From positions 349,771 to 413,770 of the forward strand of contig CAXAMN010026362.1 in NCBI GenBank assembly GCA_963970005.1: 64,000 nucleotides of DNA, written 5' to 3'. Source of the stretch: Durusdinium trenchii (lineage: Eukaryota > Sar > Dinophyceae > Suessiales > Symbiodiniaceae). The position numbers and the translations under genes were made by a program. The notes under the pieces are model-generated. The model saw only the letters and a list, made by a program, of their open reading frames with translations. It was not told the DNA's origin and searched no databases. Of the stretch, positions 52,082 through 62,930 are shown piece after piece (the stretch's first letter is position 1; each line of letters starts with the position of its first letter).

Positions 52082-52319
52082 GTGAGCTGGTCGAGTTTGG
52101 GTCAGGGTTCCGTACCCCTGAGTGTCGGCCAAGACACCTTGGTTTTTGGTAGACAAGAGGTGCGAGATTAACGCTTCTTGGAGATGATGGTGGTGGGTTC
52201 AAAAAGCGCGATATGTTTGCGCTGTGATGTCACAGCCCTTAGAGCCCTTGAGACCAATCTGTTCATTTCGTCCGGACGACCTCTGAGCCCCTGATCATTC
52301 CAGTGTCTGCTAAGGCGCC

Positions 52320-52375
52320 TAATAGCAAAAGGAACCTAATAACGATGGCCTCCAACCTAGTAGCGACGATCTCTT
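52320..52375. repeat. Modular words
   Basis: ACGATGGCCTCCAACCTAG and related words. A larger cluster lies at 52590-52680 and another at 52905-53000. Confidence 0.65.
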
Positions 52376-52815
52376 GCTTCAAAAAGTTCCAGGTTCTTGA
52401 ATGGCCCTCAGCCAACGGAACCTGCCCAAACACCAGAAATGTTTGATCAGGCAAAACGACCCCATGTAACCATTCATCTCGCATGGCTCGAGGACTGCAC
52501 TGCTTGCAACAGCGTGAGTGATAGCTTCTTGGAGCCCTTCCGGCACTGCTTGACGCAAAATAGCGTAGTTTGTTTCGGAGGTTAGGGACTGTAAAGATGC
52601 TACTAGTAGCTTCTTGTTACTAGTAGAAACGGCCTCCAACTAATAGCGATGGCCTCCACCTAATAGCGTCCTTGCTCCTAATGAAAAGGTAATCATGAAA
52701 GACAGAAAGTCTCATGGTGTAAACAACCACACAATGTTAATGCTGAAAATCAGACAACCCGGAGGTGCAATGTTACTTGGGCCATCACCATGGTGAAACA
52801 TCAACAACGCGCCAG

Positions 52816-52882
52816 GTTCCTGCTGCGGCTTTTCGCTGGCCCAGTGGGATCTACAGGAGACGCGCTGCCAGGCATTGCGGGA
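52816..52882 (+). CDS. Candidate exon
   Basis: The acceptor is AACGCGCCAG and the donor GTGTGA. It joins in phase to 51954-52081 and encodes SCCGFSLAQWDLQETRCQAL then RE. Confidence 0.5.
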
Positions 52883-53219
52883 GTGTGACTTTGCACCCCT
52901 TGTTACTAGTAGCTTCTTGTTCCTGGTAGTAAGGCCAGGAGCCTACTAGGAGCGTCCTTGCTCCTAGTAGCGATGCACTTTGCTCCTAGTAGCTTCTTGC
53001 TGCATGTTGGCATCTTCCATTGAGTCGAATCAGTTTGTTTGTAATGTTGTGCACCGGTGAGCCTGTTACAGGGTAGTCACAATTTGTTTGTAAAGCTATT
53101 CACATCAAAAGGCCGATCGGTCTGGATACAATTCGTATCCACCTTGCAGATGGTGTCAAGAGATCAGACATTGTTTTTGAATGAGCCTGTTTTCATGATC
53201 TTCTGAGGAACAATGTTCG

Positions 53220-53310
53220 CTTCTAGGGGCTCCTGGCATCGCTACTGGGAGCAAAGACGCTACTAGGGGCTCCTGGCCTTACTACTAGGAACAAGAAGCT
53301 TCTAGGAGCA
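53220..53310. repeat. Modular repeat cluster
   Basis: GGGCTCCTGGCATCG, GAGCAAAGACG, GGGCTCCTGGCCTTA and GAACAAGAAG modules in forward sense. Confidence 0.8.
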
Positions 53311-53625
53311 ATCTTCTGAGTGTTTCAATCACCTGACAACGAGAAATGTCATTTCATGAGTTCCCCCGGGGCGACCTCAGAACACATCCATGCCATCCCG
53401 TTCCTCCCGCCGTCCTCGTCAATACCAGACACTGGTGAGCTGCCGGGTTCTGTGCGGCGCGCCTCGCAGCAGCTTTGGACACGAAGGCGGCCTTGGGCGC
53501 CTTGGAATTCCCATCGCCGGGGGATGTGTGGAACAGAGCATCAGGGGTATACGCACCTCCACGGGATCAAAGAATAATAGCGATGGCCTCCACCCTAAGA
53601 GTGATGGCCTCCAGCCTACTACAAG

Positions 53626-53753
53626 AAAAAGCCAGGAAAGCAAGAACTGAGTTGGTCCAGGTTACTTGCCCTGTCACCAGGTCCACTGTGACTCAGGTGC
53701 CCCGACCGGAGATCCGCAACTACTACGCCCAGAGGTTGGAGGACTGTCGAGAC
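53626..53753 (+). CDS. Candidate exon starting at the edge of a module
   Basis: It follows GCCTCCAGCCTACTACAAG, the end of a modular pair. It encodes KARKARTELVQVTCPVTRST then VPRPEIRNYYAQRLEDCRD, ending before GTGCGG in phase 0. The last part is exon-like on its own after the acceptor GTGACTCAG. Confidence 0.5.
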
Positions 53754-54709
53754 GTGCGGAGACACGGAGATGTAGCGAGGTGGACCATCCACCCCAATAG
53801 CAATGGCCTCCAACCTACTAGCGATGGCACCCTAGTAGCGATGCCTGAGGTGACTTAGTGTGACTGAACATGGAACGTTGAGGTTGTTTAGATGCTTACA
53901 ATCGACTCCATGGTGGCCCATGGTTCTTTGATATGCGTCAACATGGTTTCCCTGAATCTGTAGGGCATTGACCCTCACATCATTGTGGCAGACTTTGTTC
54001 AACGAGCAGTTTGTCACTTTCGTGATTGGTTTTGCAGATGTCAAGCAATGACTCCAACAGTATGGTTGGTTGTCCAAGTGCTCCGAACCCAAGCCGGTTG
54101 GATCGCAACAGTTTTTGAGACACGTGGGAAGAAGCTAGAGCCGAGACAGGACAGTTTTGGGAGCTATGAAGATTCTGGTTGGTCATCACCAATCATACGA
54201 GGGTTCGACCCCGAGTCGATTCTATTTTCAATGTCCACCTGTTGCGAGTCAGACCCAGTTCTGAGACAGATACCGTTCGGATTTGACCCATCGTACCACT
54301 GCTGGACACCATCTGTTTTTTTCTCGCTCTCGCAAAAACACGGTTGGAAAGACCCCGCAGCGACCAGAAGCCCAGGGAGAAAGATGAGATAGAGTTGTTG
54401 TGAGTTGTTTGTTCACGTGCCACCACAGGTTGTTGGGCTGTCAACATGGAAGCTCCTGAAACGTGCGATCTTTGCAGGGTTCAGGCTGGGTATTGGTGCA
54501 GTGCCATAGAACGAAGGATTCCGATATGAGGTACGCACAACAAACTGTTCGACATGTTCAACTGTTCAACACAACGCGGAGATATGGTTAACGGATGTAA
54601 GTGAGGCGACTCCATCTCGGAGTCATCACGGGTCAAGGTTTTGTGCCGAAAGGGTGCCCACCTGGGAACCCTGACAAACCGAGAGCTGTCGGGTGTCAAG
54701 ACCTCGGAC

Positions 54710-54800
54710 ACTAGGAAGCTACTAGGAAGAAAGGGCATCGCTACGAAGGGAGCAAGGACGCTACTAGGGGGGCTCCTGGCCTCGCTACTAGGAACAAAAG
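54710..54800. repeat. Modular repeat cluster
   Basis: GAAGAAAGGGCATCG, CTACGAAGGGAGCAAGGACG and GGGGGCTCCTGGCCTCG words. Confidence 0.75.
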
Positions 54801-54865
54801 TGCGTGGAGGCGACGCCTCGAGACACAAACGCTGACACACTGACACTGACCGGTCCGCTCGTGAG

Positions 54866-54982
54866 GACTGGTCACAACTACGAGCAGCCAATGAGGTTGC
54901 CAACTTTGCAGAGCTGCTTGGACTGCAACCCTTGTTAACATCTAAAGGGGACCTGCCACCGATGGGACAGCAATCCTGTGGG
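54866..54982 (+). CDS. Candidate exon, 39 codons
   Basis: The acceptor is CGCTCGTGAG followed by G; the donor is GTCAGG. Peptide DWSQLRAANEVANFAELLGL then QPLLTSKGDLPPMGQQSCG, phase 0 to 0, matching the end of 53626-53753. No family is recognised. Confidence 0.5.
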
Positions 54983-55234
54983 GTCAGGAGTGGCAGAAGC
55001 CATATACTGTAAGCTGCACCAAATTTAGGGCGTTCTGGCTTCATCCCACAAGCAATGAAGCTCATGGCACTGTGCGCCACCGGGACGAGGCCGTTGCTCG
55101 CGAGCGAAGAGGTGCCATAGGCAGCCGAAAAGATTTGCTGACGAAGTTCGGTTGAGCATGCCATCGACAGGTGTCCAGTTACGGGATGTTGCAGCTGTGG
55201 TTGTTAGCCACTTCAAGGCAAGATATAGCAAGCA

Positions 55235-55335
55235 GCAAGGACGCTACTAGTAGCTCCTGGCCTTACTAGGAGCGATCGGACGCTACTAGGAGCAAAGGGC
55301 ATCGCTTTCTTCACGGAGCGATCGGACGCTACTGA
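55235..55335. repeat. Modular repeat cluster
   Basis: Forward modules with GAGCGATCGGACGCTACT variants. Reverse modules follow at 55375-55455 and forward ones at 55615-55710. Confidence 0.75.
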
Positions 55336-56126
55336 GACTCTCAACTCCAACTCGGGTGAACGGAGCACCTACAGCGTCCTTGCTCCTAGTAGCGATGCCC
55401 GGAGCCCCTAGTAGCTTCTTGTTCCTAGTAGTAAGGCCAGGAGGTTCTAGGAGCGTCCCCTACTTACTCTCCGGAATCGTTAGGCCGAATCAGCCGGGGG
55501 TCCGCCCAAGCGTAGATGACCACGTGTGGGGTGAAAGAGACTCCACTGGTTTTGGAGCAACGGGCAACGTACTTTTGTTCTTGTATGTGCTGGGGGAGCC
55601 CTAACAATCTTGTGGACGCTACAAGGAGCAAAGGCCATCGCTACTAGGAGCAAGGAAGCTACTAGGGGATCCTGGCCTTACTACTAGGAACAAGGACGCT
55701 ACTAGGAGCTCTAACAATCTTTACTCTGGTTTTACTCCGTTCATCCAAGACTCCATGTGCATCCCAAGAGATATGTCTGGTACAGGACTCCAGGACCTGG
55801 TACTATTTGGTACTGCACCAAAGATGCAAAGCACTACGTTGGAACCATCTTTATTAGATCCCACGCTTTTGGAGAGTCTACTAGTTACTAGTGCATTGCC
55901 TGTCCTTGAGTTCTTTGTGAGTGCGGCGGACACCCCTGGCCTGCTTATACCTTCCGCACTGTTCACTCTTTGACCAATGTGAGTCCCCCAGCTATAGTTC
56001 CTAGTGACCCTCCAGCGTTCTATTGAAGAAAAATGATAATCATTAAAAAGTATAAATAAACAACAAAAAAATAATAACAATAACAATTCTTTCTGCGAAA
56101 GACGATCCTACCAAATGTGCTTTGAG

Positions 56127-56279
56127 AATCGGTCACTCGACCCGCAAGCTTCGTCCTCAAGCGATCCGTGGCCTTCGCGGAACGCGCGGACGCCCCGCGG
56201 ACGCCGCCCCATGTGGCGAATGACGTCGCTTGGCGAAAGCTGGGCAATCGATCGTACCAAAGCCTGAGAGAAGAATAAG
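56127..56279 (+). CDS. GC-rich candidate exon, frame uncertain
   Basis: The acceptor is GTGCTTTGAG. One frame reads SVTRPASFVLKRSVAFAERA and ends SLREE-stop at 56276. The phase-0 frame, which fits the exon at 54866, reads NRSLDPQASSSSDPWPSRNA and ends at TGA. Either would make a plausible C-terminus. Confidence 0.4.
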
Positions 56280-56564
56280 AAACCACCTAGGTTGGAGGTC
56301 GTTGCTATTAGAAGAAGAAGAAGGTATATGATTTGCTGGGGGTGTCACATCCATTTTACACTAATTTGTGTGTCATTGTTATTCCTGTAGTAGCACCAGT
56401 TAGAAACGCAGTATGGTGCTGTGCTACAATTGGCAACAGGGACTGCGTCTCCAAAAACTTGGACAAGTTGCGTCCTTGCTCCCTTCGTAGCGATGCCCTT
56501 TGTTCTTAGTAGCGTCCCCTTGTTCCTAGTTCAAGTTGCTTCCAGGTATCAACAAAGCCTTCAC

Positions 56565-56645
56565 GATTGCTACTAGGAACAAGTGCCTCGCTACTAGGAA
56601 CAAGTGCCTTACTAGTAGTAACAAGAAGCTATTAGTAACAAGTGC
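56565..56645. repeat. Modular repeat cluster
   Basis: GAACAAGTGCCTCG, TAACAAGAAGC and TAACAAGTGCCTTC modules. This is the last before another repeat-poor block. Confidence 0.75.
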
Positions 56646-56835
56646 CTTCAACTCGGTCTCTCGTCTTCCGGATTCAATTTCGGCCAAGCAACACTGTTCA
56701 CCACCGCCAATCGGCACATTCCTCACTTCTGTACGGCAACGATTGGCACTCCAACTCGATTTGAATACCAGCTCAACTCAATTTTCAGCCAGATTCTGAA
56801 GTGAATACTGCCAGATTCTAACTTCTCTTCCCAAA

Positions 56836-57012
56836 AATCTAGGAACCAAATCATTAGTGAGAGCACTTCGTCAAGGAAGCTGCCCCCGCCACCCCTAGAT
56901 ATCCTGCGTCCGTTCGCTAGTAGCAGGTTAGCTAGTAGTTTGTTGAGCCCTTAATTAAGTAGGCGCCTACTTAATTGAGCAAGGGCGAGGGTAACAGTTT
57001 AAAAAAATAGGA
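56836..57012 (+). mobile_element. Palindromic element, best full copy
   Basis: It begins AATCTAGGAACCAAATCATT, then GCACTTCGTCAAGGAAGCTG, TATCCTGCGTCCGTTCG and the palindrome TTAAGTAGGCGCCTACTTAA (56955-56974), ending GGGTAACAGTTTAAAAAAAT. About 175 bp. No coding capacity, so probably a non-autonomous mobile element. Confidence 0.7.
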
Positions 57013-57304
57013 CCATTTCTTTTCTACACTTTCATGGAAGTTGTGGTATGCTGTGTTGCTTTCCACGTCAACCACAGCCTTGGGCACAAACATCTTCGTC
57101 GATGACCGACGATCATCCCTTTCACCGCTTTGCCTTCAAAGAGAGGTGCTAGCCGTTTGCTGCTTGCTTTTTAGCTATCGAGAATACAGGTTAACATTGG
57201 GTTAACGCAGGTTGAAACGGCAAAAACTTGTATCCCTCTGGCGGTGTCGCAGCTTTGTGCGATTTCTCAGCTCACCTGCACCTGATGCATCTTGCGTACT
57301 AGTA

Positions 57305-57395
57305 GCGTATGTGGCTAGGAGCATTGTCCCTTCCTAGATTAAGTAGGCGCTAACTTAATTAGCTAAGGAGGTAGTGCCACGGGCTTAAAAATTTG
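57305..57395 (+). mobile_element. Palindromic element, partial copy
   Basis: TTAAGTAGGCGCTAACTTAA followed by TTAGCTAAGGAGG and GGGCTTAAAAATTTG. Only the 3' half is clear, 340 bp downstream of the full copy. Confidence 0.6.
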
Positions 57396-57458
57396 TACTT
57401 GTCATTTTGATCCACAACATGAGTTCAACCGACACACCGAACCTCAGGCTGAAGCTCA

Positions 57459-58799
57459 TTAGCCTTGGCGCCTGCCTGGCGCTCGGGAGCGCGAATACCG
57501 AGGCCAGAAAATGCAGGTGGTCCGGAGAAGCATCAGCCTGCGATCAATCTGTACACTGAATGAGACCAGACAGAGAAAATTGTTTGTTGATGCGTTCCGT
57601 TTGTTACGGATCACACAAACTGCCATTTCCTGTAGGGTCTGTGAATATATCTCCACAACTGGTTGAAGGACCTGCTTGGAATCCCACATCAACGGCAAGC
57701 TGTTAAAGAAAGAAATGCCGCACGACCTGAGATGTTCCGATGATATCCCACAAAATTTGAAGGGGTGCCGGAGAACCTTTCCATCCACCAGCATGACTGG
57801 ATGACTGCAAAGTGATTTGGTGAGGTCTATGGACCTTTGCAACACTGGCCTTTTTGGAGATGATTTTAGGATTCTATGTGTGCGTGCGAGCCACACTCCA
57901 CTCTGATTGTACTGCTTCGGTCGATGATGACAATGAACAAACAGTAACAGTGTGATCACGACTCTGGCAGCTTGTATGGCAGCATGGTCCGAAAGAGGCA
58001 GCTTGCACTTCGAATTCATCTTTGACCATGAGAGCCAATCTGGGATGTTCAAGATTTTGTTCGGGAAATCGGTGGCAGAACCTACAGTAGACGTGGAAAG
58101 CTGTACCTTGAGAGATTAGTAATGCTTCAAAAATGCAATCCACATCCCCAACTGCCCATTGACCATAAGTCTTGACATGAGAAAAACAAAGAGCAACCAT
58201 TCACTGAACATGAAACGAGTACGGTTTGCTTCCGAAATCCTTCAACTCCGTATCGATTTCTGCAAGGGGGCTACGAACGGAGCGATCGGACGCTACGAAC
58301 GGGACTCCTGGCTGAAGCTACGAACGGAGCCGCAGTGGTCTCTCAGAGCCGCAAGGCAGTGGGCTGGATGATGCCCAAAGAGTTCGAGAAGCTTCCAGGC
58401 TCGTTCTGAGCCACAGTTCGGAATCGTGCCTGCCATTGGGCGGAACTGAAACTTTCTCCTATCGTGATAGAGCACAACACCCTCTACCGTGTTGCCTGTC
58501 CGTTTCTGGATTCTGAGACAAGATGGCTTGCCTTGAAGCTTCAATGATAATCTCCAGAAGGGTGACATGTTCTGTACCACAAGTGGCTTTCTTCGTTGCC
58601 GCCAGGAGCTTATCCTGCGCCACAGGACGCGGTCCACGAGTGGGGGGTGTAACCAGTCTTGGAACTGCTGGACGTGAAAGGGAGACATGCAAGAGTGCCT
58701 CAGGCTCTTTTGAAAATTGTTTGAGGAGGGTGCTGAATGTCCCTTATGGAAGGATCTTTTGGACCAAATCACCACGGGGCCAGGTCTTGCCCTGTCCAT
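57459..58799 (-). pseudogene. Decayed minus-strand coding-like region
   Basis: Overlapping minus-strand frames (58293-58799, 57874-58200, 57459-58052) each read protein-like segments, such as THEHVTLLEIIIEAS-like, GTAFHVYCRFCHRFPEQNLE and QPVVEIYSQTLQEMAVCVIR, but frames change repeatedly. No domain is recognised. A decayed retroelement or pseudogene is the simplest reading. The modular repeat is absent, unlike in + strand gene regions. Confidence 0.3.
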
Positions 58800-59012
58800 C
58801 TATCGATTTGCTGGCCACTAGTAGGGATAGAATAGCCAAGCTTCAGGTTCTTTGTTGGCAAGCGACCTGACCAAATGATTGTTCAATGCTTGGTGTCACC
58901 AAGATGCACGTCCCCTTCATCGTGCTTTTTGGCGTCAAATTGACTGCTTGGGATCGTGAGATGTAACCGATGAAGGGTCGTGACAAAACAGAAACAAGAC
59001 ACGACCACGAAG

Positions 59013-59192
59013 CTCAAGCGATGGCCTCCAACCTAATAGCAAAAAGAACCTAATAGGAATGGCCTCCACCCTAGTAGCCATGGCCTCCAACCTAAGACCA
59101 ACGGGCTCCACCCTAGCAGGGATGGCCTCTAATCAGGCCTCCACCCTAAGAGCGATGGCCTCCACTCTAGGAGCCATGGCCTCCACACAAGA
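59013..59192. repeat. Tandem GATGGCCTCCA array
   Basis: Eight reverse-sense GTTGGAGGCCATCG-type words in a row, many with the GATGGCCTCCACCCTA variant. The other words are absent. Confidence 0.8.
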
Positions 59193-59593
59193 GACCCACG
59201 ACAGCATTTCTCAGAATCCATAGAGTCTATAGAGATTCTCTCTCCAGGTGTCTTGATGCCTGCTGTAAATGTTCTTCACGCCGCTTTCATTCAAGGTTTT
59301 ATAAGAAAGAAAGAAAGAATGTGTAGCGAAGGGTTCCCGTTTATAGTCTGGGGGTCTGGGGGCTGGACCTGTGTTTGCGTCGTGTCGTCGTGTCGTCGGG
59401 TCGTTAATTCCTCCACATTGGGTAAAGCCTAGCGAGGTGTTTCCGTTTATCTGTGGTTGTCCGTGCTACGAGGCTTATCCCATTGCAACGGCAGCGTGAA
59501 GTCGCTCCAAATCGTGCTTTCGCTGCGTGTCGAAGTGGACTTTTGTGCAGACGCAATAGATTATGCATGGTCGTTTTTTGTGTATCCTCACTT

Positions 59594-59611
59594 TTCGTGG
59601 CAGGCGCAGGG
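59594..59611. repeat. Single copy of the 42-bp repeat core
   Basis: TTTCGTGGCAGGCGCAG is identical to the core of the tandem repeat at 41632-41648. It is read in a WQAQ frame on + here too (FSWQAQGIVRL). Confidence 0.6.
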
Positions 59612-59839
59612 AATCGTGAGGTTGCGATGTTTGGTGGAGGTGAATGTCGCTGTGACATTGGGATTTGTGTATCAGCGGCTGTGGTTTTGAGGGGCTGGGA
59701 TTGCGAACTGCTTGGCAGGGCTGCAGAATGTGTTGTCTCTGATGAGACTGCCCACCTCACTTTTGAAGAAAGTCCCGTACGAATTTGGAGGCTTTGACGC
59801 GCTTTGGAGGAAGTCTCGTACGTAACGTTCGCTTTGCAG

Positions 59840-60076
59840 ACTTGACGATGTCCTGCTGGCCAAGCACCCAAGGTGGACGCGTCCACTCAAACAAACTGCG
59901 GTCAAGGCGGCGGCGCCAAGACTCGCGGCTCAAGCTCGGTGGGTGGGCTTCCGCATCGGGCTTTGCTGGCGGGGCTGTCTGGCCCGCATGCACAGCACAA
60001 CGGAGGGGCAGACCGCAAGCGAGGAGCTTGCGCGTTTGCTCCTCCCTCGGTGGCGGGCTCGGACGATACAGTCCAG
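59840..60076 (+). CDS. Unrecognised exon, 78 codons
   Basis: The acceptor is TCGCTTTGCAG and the donor GTTCAT. It encodes LDDVLLAKHPRWTRPLKQTA, a VKAAAPRLAAQARWVGFRIG stretch, then HSTTEGQTASEELARLLLPR. GC-rich third positions and no stop in this frame, unlike the overlapping frames. Other donors downstream are possible. No family is recognised. Confidence 0.5.
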
Positions 60077-60481
60077 GTTCATGGACGCAGGGGACCAGTT
60101 TTTTTTCTCCTATACTACAACGTTGCAGCCACAAGCATTTCTTTTCACTGTGCAAGAAGTTTCACTGGGCTGCAGAGCTAATGTTCTTCTCGGATTATCT
60201 CAAGGCTCACTCTTCACCAAGTATACATGTGTGTGGAGGTAGTGTGTCTTCATGAAAAAGTTGACCACGGCCATTGAAATCAATGACATCCTTTGAAAAC
60301 CTAGACAACCTAGAAAACCATGAGGGGGCATGTATTCAGCGAGAGCGCATGACGAGATGTACATGGCATGTCACATGCTGCATGTTGTAAACACCAAAGG
60401 TAGAAGATACAATAACCCATACGTTTCGAGAAAGCTTTGTGCTTATCTTCTGTGGCATGACCCTATTTGCCCGCATCCCAG

Positions 60482-60579
60482 CCAAGCGCTTCGGCCACCA
60501 TCTTGCAGAGCTCGCCGGCTCCGACGCGGCCGCTGACGAACGGCTGACTCTCCTAGAGATAGGGACCGGGGTTGCACAG
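60482..60579 (+). CDS. Candidate exon with methyltransferase-like motif
   Basis: The acceptor is CCGCATCCCAG and the donor GTGACA. It encodes AKRFGHHLAELAGSDAAADE then RLTLLEIGTGVAQ. LLEIGTGV resembles motif I of SAM-dependent methyltransferases, but the rest of the domain is not seen, so this is weak. Confidence 0.4.
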
Positions 60580-60882
60580 GTGACACCGAGGATAAACAAA
60601 ATCAACCGAGGTAGACGAAAAGCCTCTTTAAACACCATTGCGCCATGAGATGCAGGTTCAACTCAGAACTGGCAGTGGTGAGCATTTGAGGGTGTCTGAA
60701 AACTACGGCTGAATGTACTAAACGTGCAAGTAGACGTGATGGATTGTTTGATTTTTCGTCACGCGGCAAGCGGATTCGACATGTCCATGCTCATTTTTGC
60801 AGCCTATCATGCTAGTGACTCATGACGTTTGAGCGGCTGTAGCTTGGGCTCACAGTATTGCGTGTCACATTAATCCTGTACC

Positions 60883-61443
60883 ATGATGAAACTTCTGCTG
60901 CTGTGCGCTTTTATGATGTGGCGAATGCCTGCAACTTTGGAACTGGATCTTTCCTCGGTTGATTGCCGGGTGCCACAGCACACGACCTTGTGGAAGGGCG
61001 ACGAGCCCCTGGCCAAAGCCTTCTTGCGCTTCCTTGGGTTGATGTTATTGAAGGCCTTGACTCTTCAAGTGCCCGATGGATCTCACCCACAGGGCATCAA
61101 ACTCTTTCAGACGCTCGACGTGAGGGTCACCATATGGAAGTTGCCCTTTGTGCTGCCCTGTATCAACGTCGGCTCCAACATGCATCACGTGTCGCTGTAC
61201 AAGTGCACCAGTCGTGATGAGGCAGAAGCGCTTCAGAAGCACATTGAGACGAGTGTATTCGTACCCGCAGACACAGTGGGTCAAGTTGGTCCGCCGCCCG
61301 CGTGGTGGTGCCTACGTGGTCCTCTACCGCTTCCGCGCGGTTGCCGCCGTCGACGCGACTGCGTCCAGCAAACGCGCCCGCGCCAGGCGACCACATGTTG
61401 TCGTCACTCTCCTGCATTCTCCACTTTCCATCTTTGCAGGTGA
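60883..61443 (+). CDS. Predicted secreted or membrane-targeted protein, frameshifted
   Basis: ATG at 60883 has an in-frame TAA just upstream. The N-terminus MMKLLLLCAFMMWRMPA is a likely signal peptide. The frame reads DEPLAKAFLRFLGLMLLKAL, PDGSHPQGIKLFQTLDVRVT and HVSLYKCTSRDEAEALQKHI with GC-rich third positions. After about 61250 the natural sequence seems to continue in another frame (YSYPQTQWVKLVRRPRGGAY, VVLYRFRAVAAVDA). A one-base frameshift or small intron is therefore likely. No introns are needed before that. No family is recognised. Confidence 0.45.
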   Translation: MMKLLLLCAFMMWRMPATLELDLSSVDCRVPQHTTLWKGDEPLAKAFLRFLGLMLLKALTLQVPDGSHPQGIKLFQTLDVRVTIWKLPFVLPCINVGSNMHHVSLYKCTSRDEAEALQKHIETSVFVPADTVGQVGPPPAWWCLRGPLPLPRGCRRRRDCVQQTRPRQATTCCRHSPAFSTFHLCR

Positions 61444-61667
61444 CCGCGATGGCGAAATCGATTGCTCCGCGCTTAGTTCCGATGCACTTTTCCTCACAAC
61501 ACACTCCTCAACGTACCTCCTGCCACATCCTCTTCCTGGACCCCGCTTTAAATTCTAGCTGGTTAGTGTCCTTGGCGTGTTGCCAAACAATGTCACTTTT
61601 TTTCCCCACATAGCGAGAGCTGTCTGGGGCTCTTACTTCAAGCATAGGGAGAGCTGGATGTGTGCAG

Positions 61668-61890
61668 CCTGGGTGCTGGTATTGCTGCCGGGCGCCGCTG
61701 CTGTGCGCCCTTGGGTGCTGGTGGCGCCGCTGTGTGCGCTTAGGAGCTGCAGGGTGTCGCTGCTGTGTGCGCTTGGGAGCTTGGGTGCTGGTGCCGCTGC
61801 AGGGTGCCTGCGCTTGGCGGTTTGGGTGCTGCAGGGTGCCGCTGCTGTGTGCGTGGGAGTTTGGGTGGTGGTTGCGAGCTTGGGCGCCGG
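61668..61890. repeat. Degenerate GC-rich tandem repeat
   Basis: Irregular units built from TGGGTGCTGGTG, GCCGCTGCTGTGTGCGCTTG and GGAGCTGCAGGGTG. Open in two frames (Leu/Val/Ala-rich and Cys/Arg-rich). Probably non-coding. Confidence 0.75.
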
Positions 61891-61899
61891 AGCCGCTGC

Positions 61900-62730
61900 G
61901 GCGCCGCTACCTTGGCGTTGCCTAAAAAGTATGTTTGCTGTCTGGGGCTTATGCTGGCGAAATTCCTGCGTCTGTCGTCTCTTCCTTCACACTACATTAA
62001 AGGCAGCAGAAATCGTCGAGATCTACTGATGTCTTGCTTTCTGATTGTGATTGTTTCATCAGTTAGGCTCAGCGTGTGGTGAGTGAACCTTGCTTAAGGA
62101 GAGCAAGGTGTTTGAAAGTACAGCTGAGGGAGAGAAGCTAAGCACAGCCAACCTCGAATTGTTGTTTCATGTCCATGGTGTTGTGGTGGGCGGTGAATAT
62201 CCGTCACGATACTTGCCCTGCTGTTACGGACGGAGCCGAAGTGCGGCCCGAAGGGTCTGCACATGCTCTAAGCAAACTGCCCGCATGTATGGTATGTGGC
62301 AGTCTTCCAGGGGAATATGAACTTAGATGAAGTCCCTGCCCGGACAAGCCAGGCCGAAAAAGAAAGTCGAGCGGCCGCATGCCGGAGCATAACTCGACCA
62401 TGTAGGCTTGAAACCCCAAACATGTCAATAAGAGCCTTGCAGCCCAAAACACGTAACAGAGAACCTTGGGAGACACGGCCCCCAAATCTAGCAGGTTCGT
62501 TTAAAACCCTGAGGCAAACGTGTCGAAACAGAACCCAAAACAGGTGCAAAAAGAATGAATGAAAGAAAGTAAGAAAGAAGGCTTCAGGGGTGGAAGGAAG
62601 CGTCGTGCAAAACCACTTGTAGATACTTGCCAGAGACAGTTGGCAGCTTCACGTTGAAAACTTCAAGGGGCCTACCACCGGCAAGATTGCGAAGGTCATT
62701 TGCTTGCTACCATTGCGTGACCAGTTTCTT
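61900..62730. other. No recognisable gene
   Basis: No modular repeat and no exon with good composition. An AAAG-rich tract lies at 62557-62580. A similar AAGAAAGAAAG tract lies at 59302-59320. Confidence 0.4.
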
Positions 62731-62789
62731 TGCAATCGCTACTAGGGTGACATCGCTCTTAGGTTGGAGACTAGCGCTAGCAGGTTGGA

Positions 62790-62930
62790 GGAGCGACCAG
62801 TTCCTTCGCAAAGCCTCCTCCAGTTCCTTTGCGCGCGCGGTCTGCACTAGGAGACCGCCGCGGTCCCGGCTGCGGAGGCACCTGCAGCTGAGGACTGACA
62901 CCTCACGCCTCAACCCAGTTCATCAAGAAA
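62790..62930. CDS. Exon-like GC-rich stretch, strand ambiguous
   Basis: On + the frame RSRLRRHLQLRTDTSRLNP follows CTAG at about 62851. On the minus strand TARAKELEEALRRN follows a GTGCAG acceptor and is more coiled-coil-like. Two modular words lie just upstream at 62735-62785. Confidence 0.3.

Noticed and set aside
54481..55164. 227-codon minus-strand open frame
   Set aside because: It overlaps a better + exon (54866-54982) and includes translated modular repeat (VLAPFVAMPFLPSS-type sequence). Hydrophobic LLLVVRPGAP-like peptides across the window are all translated modules, not membrane proteins.
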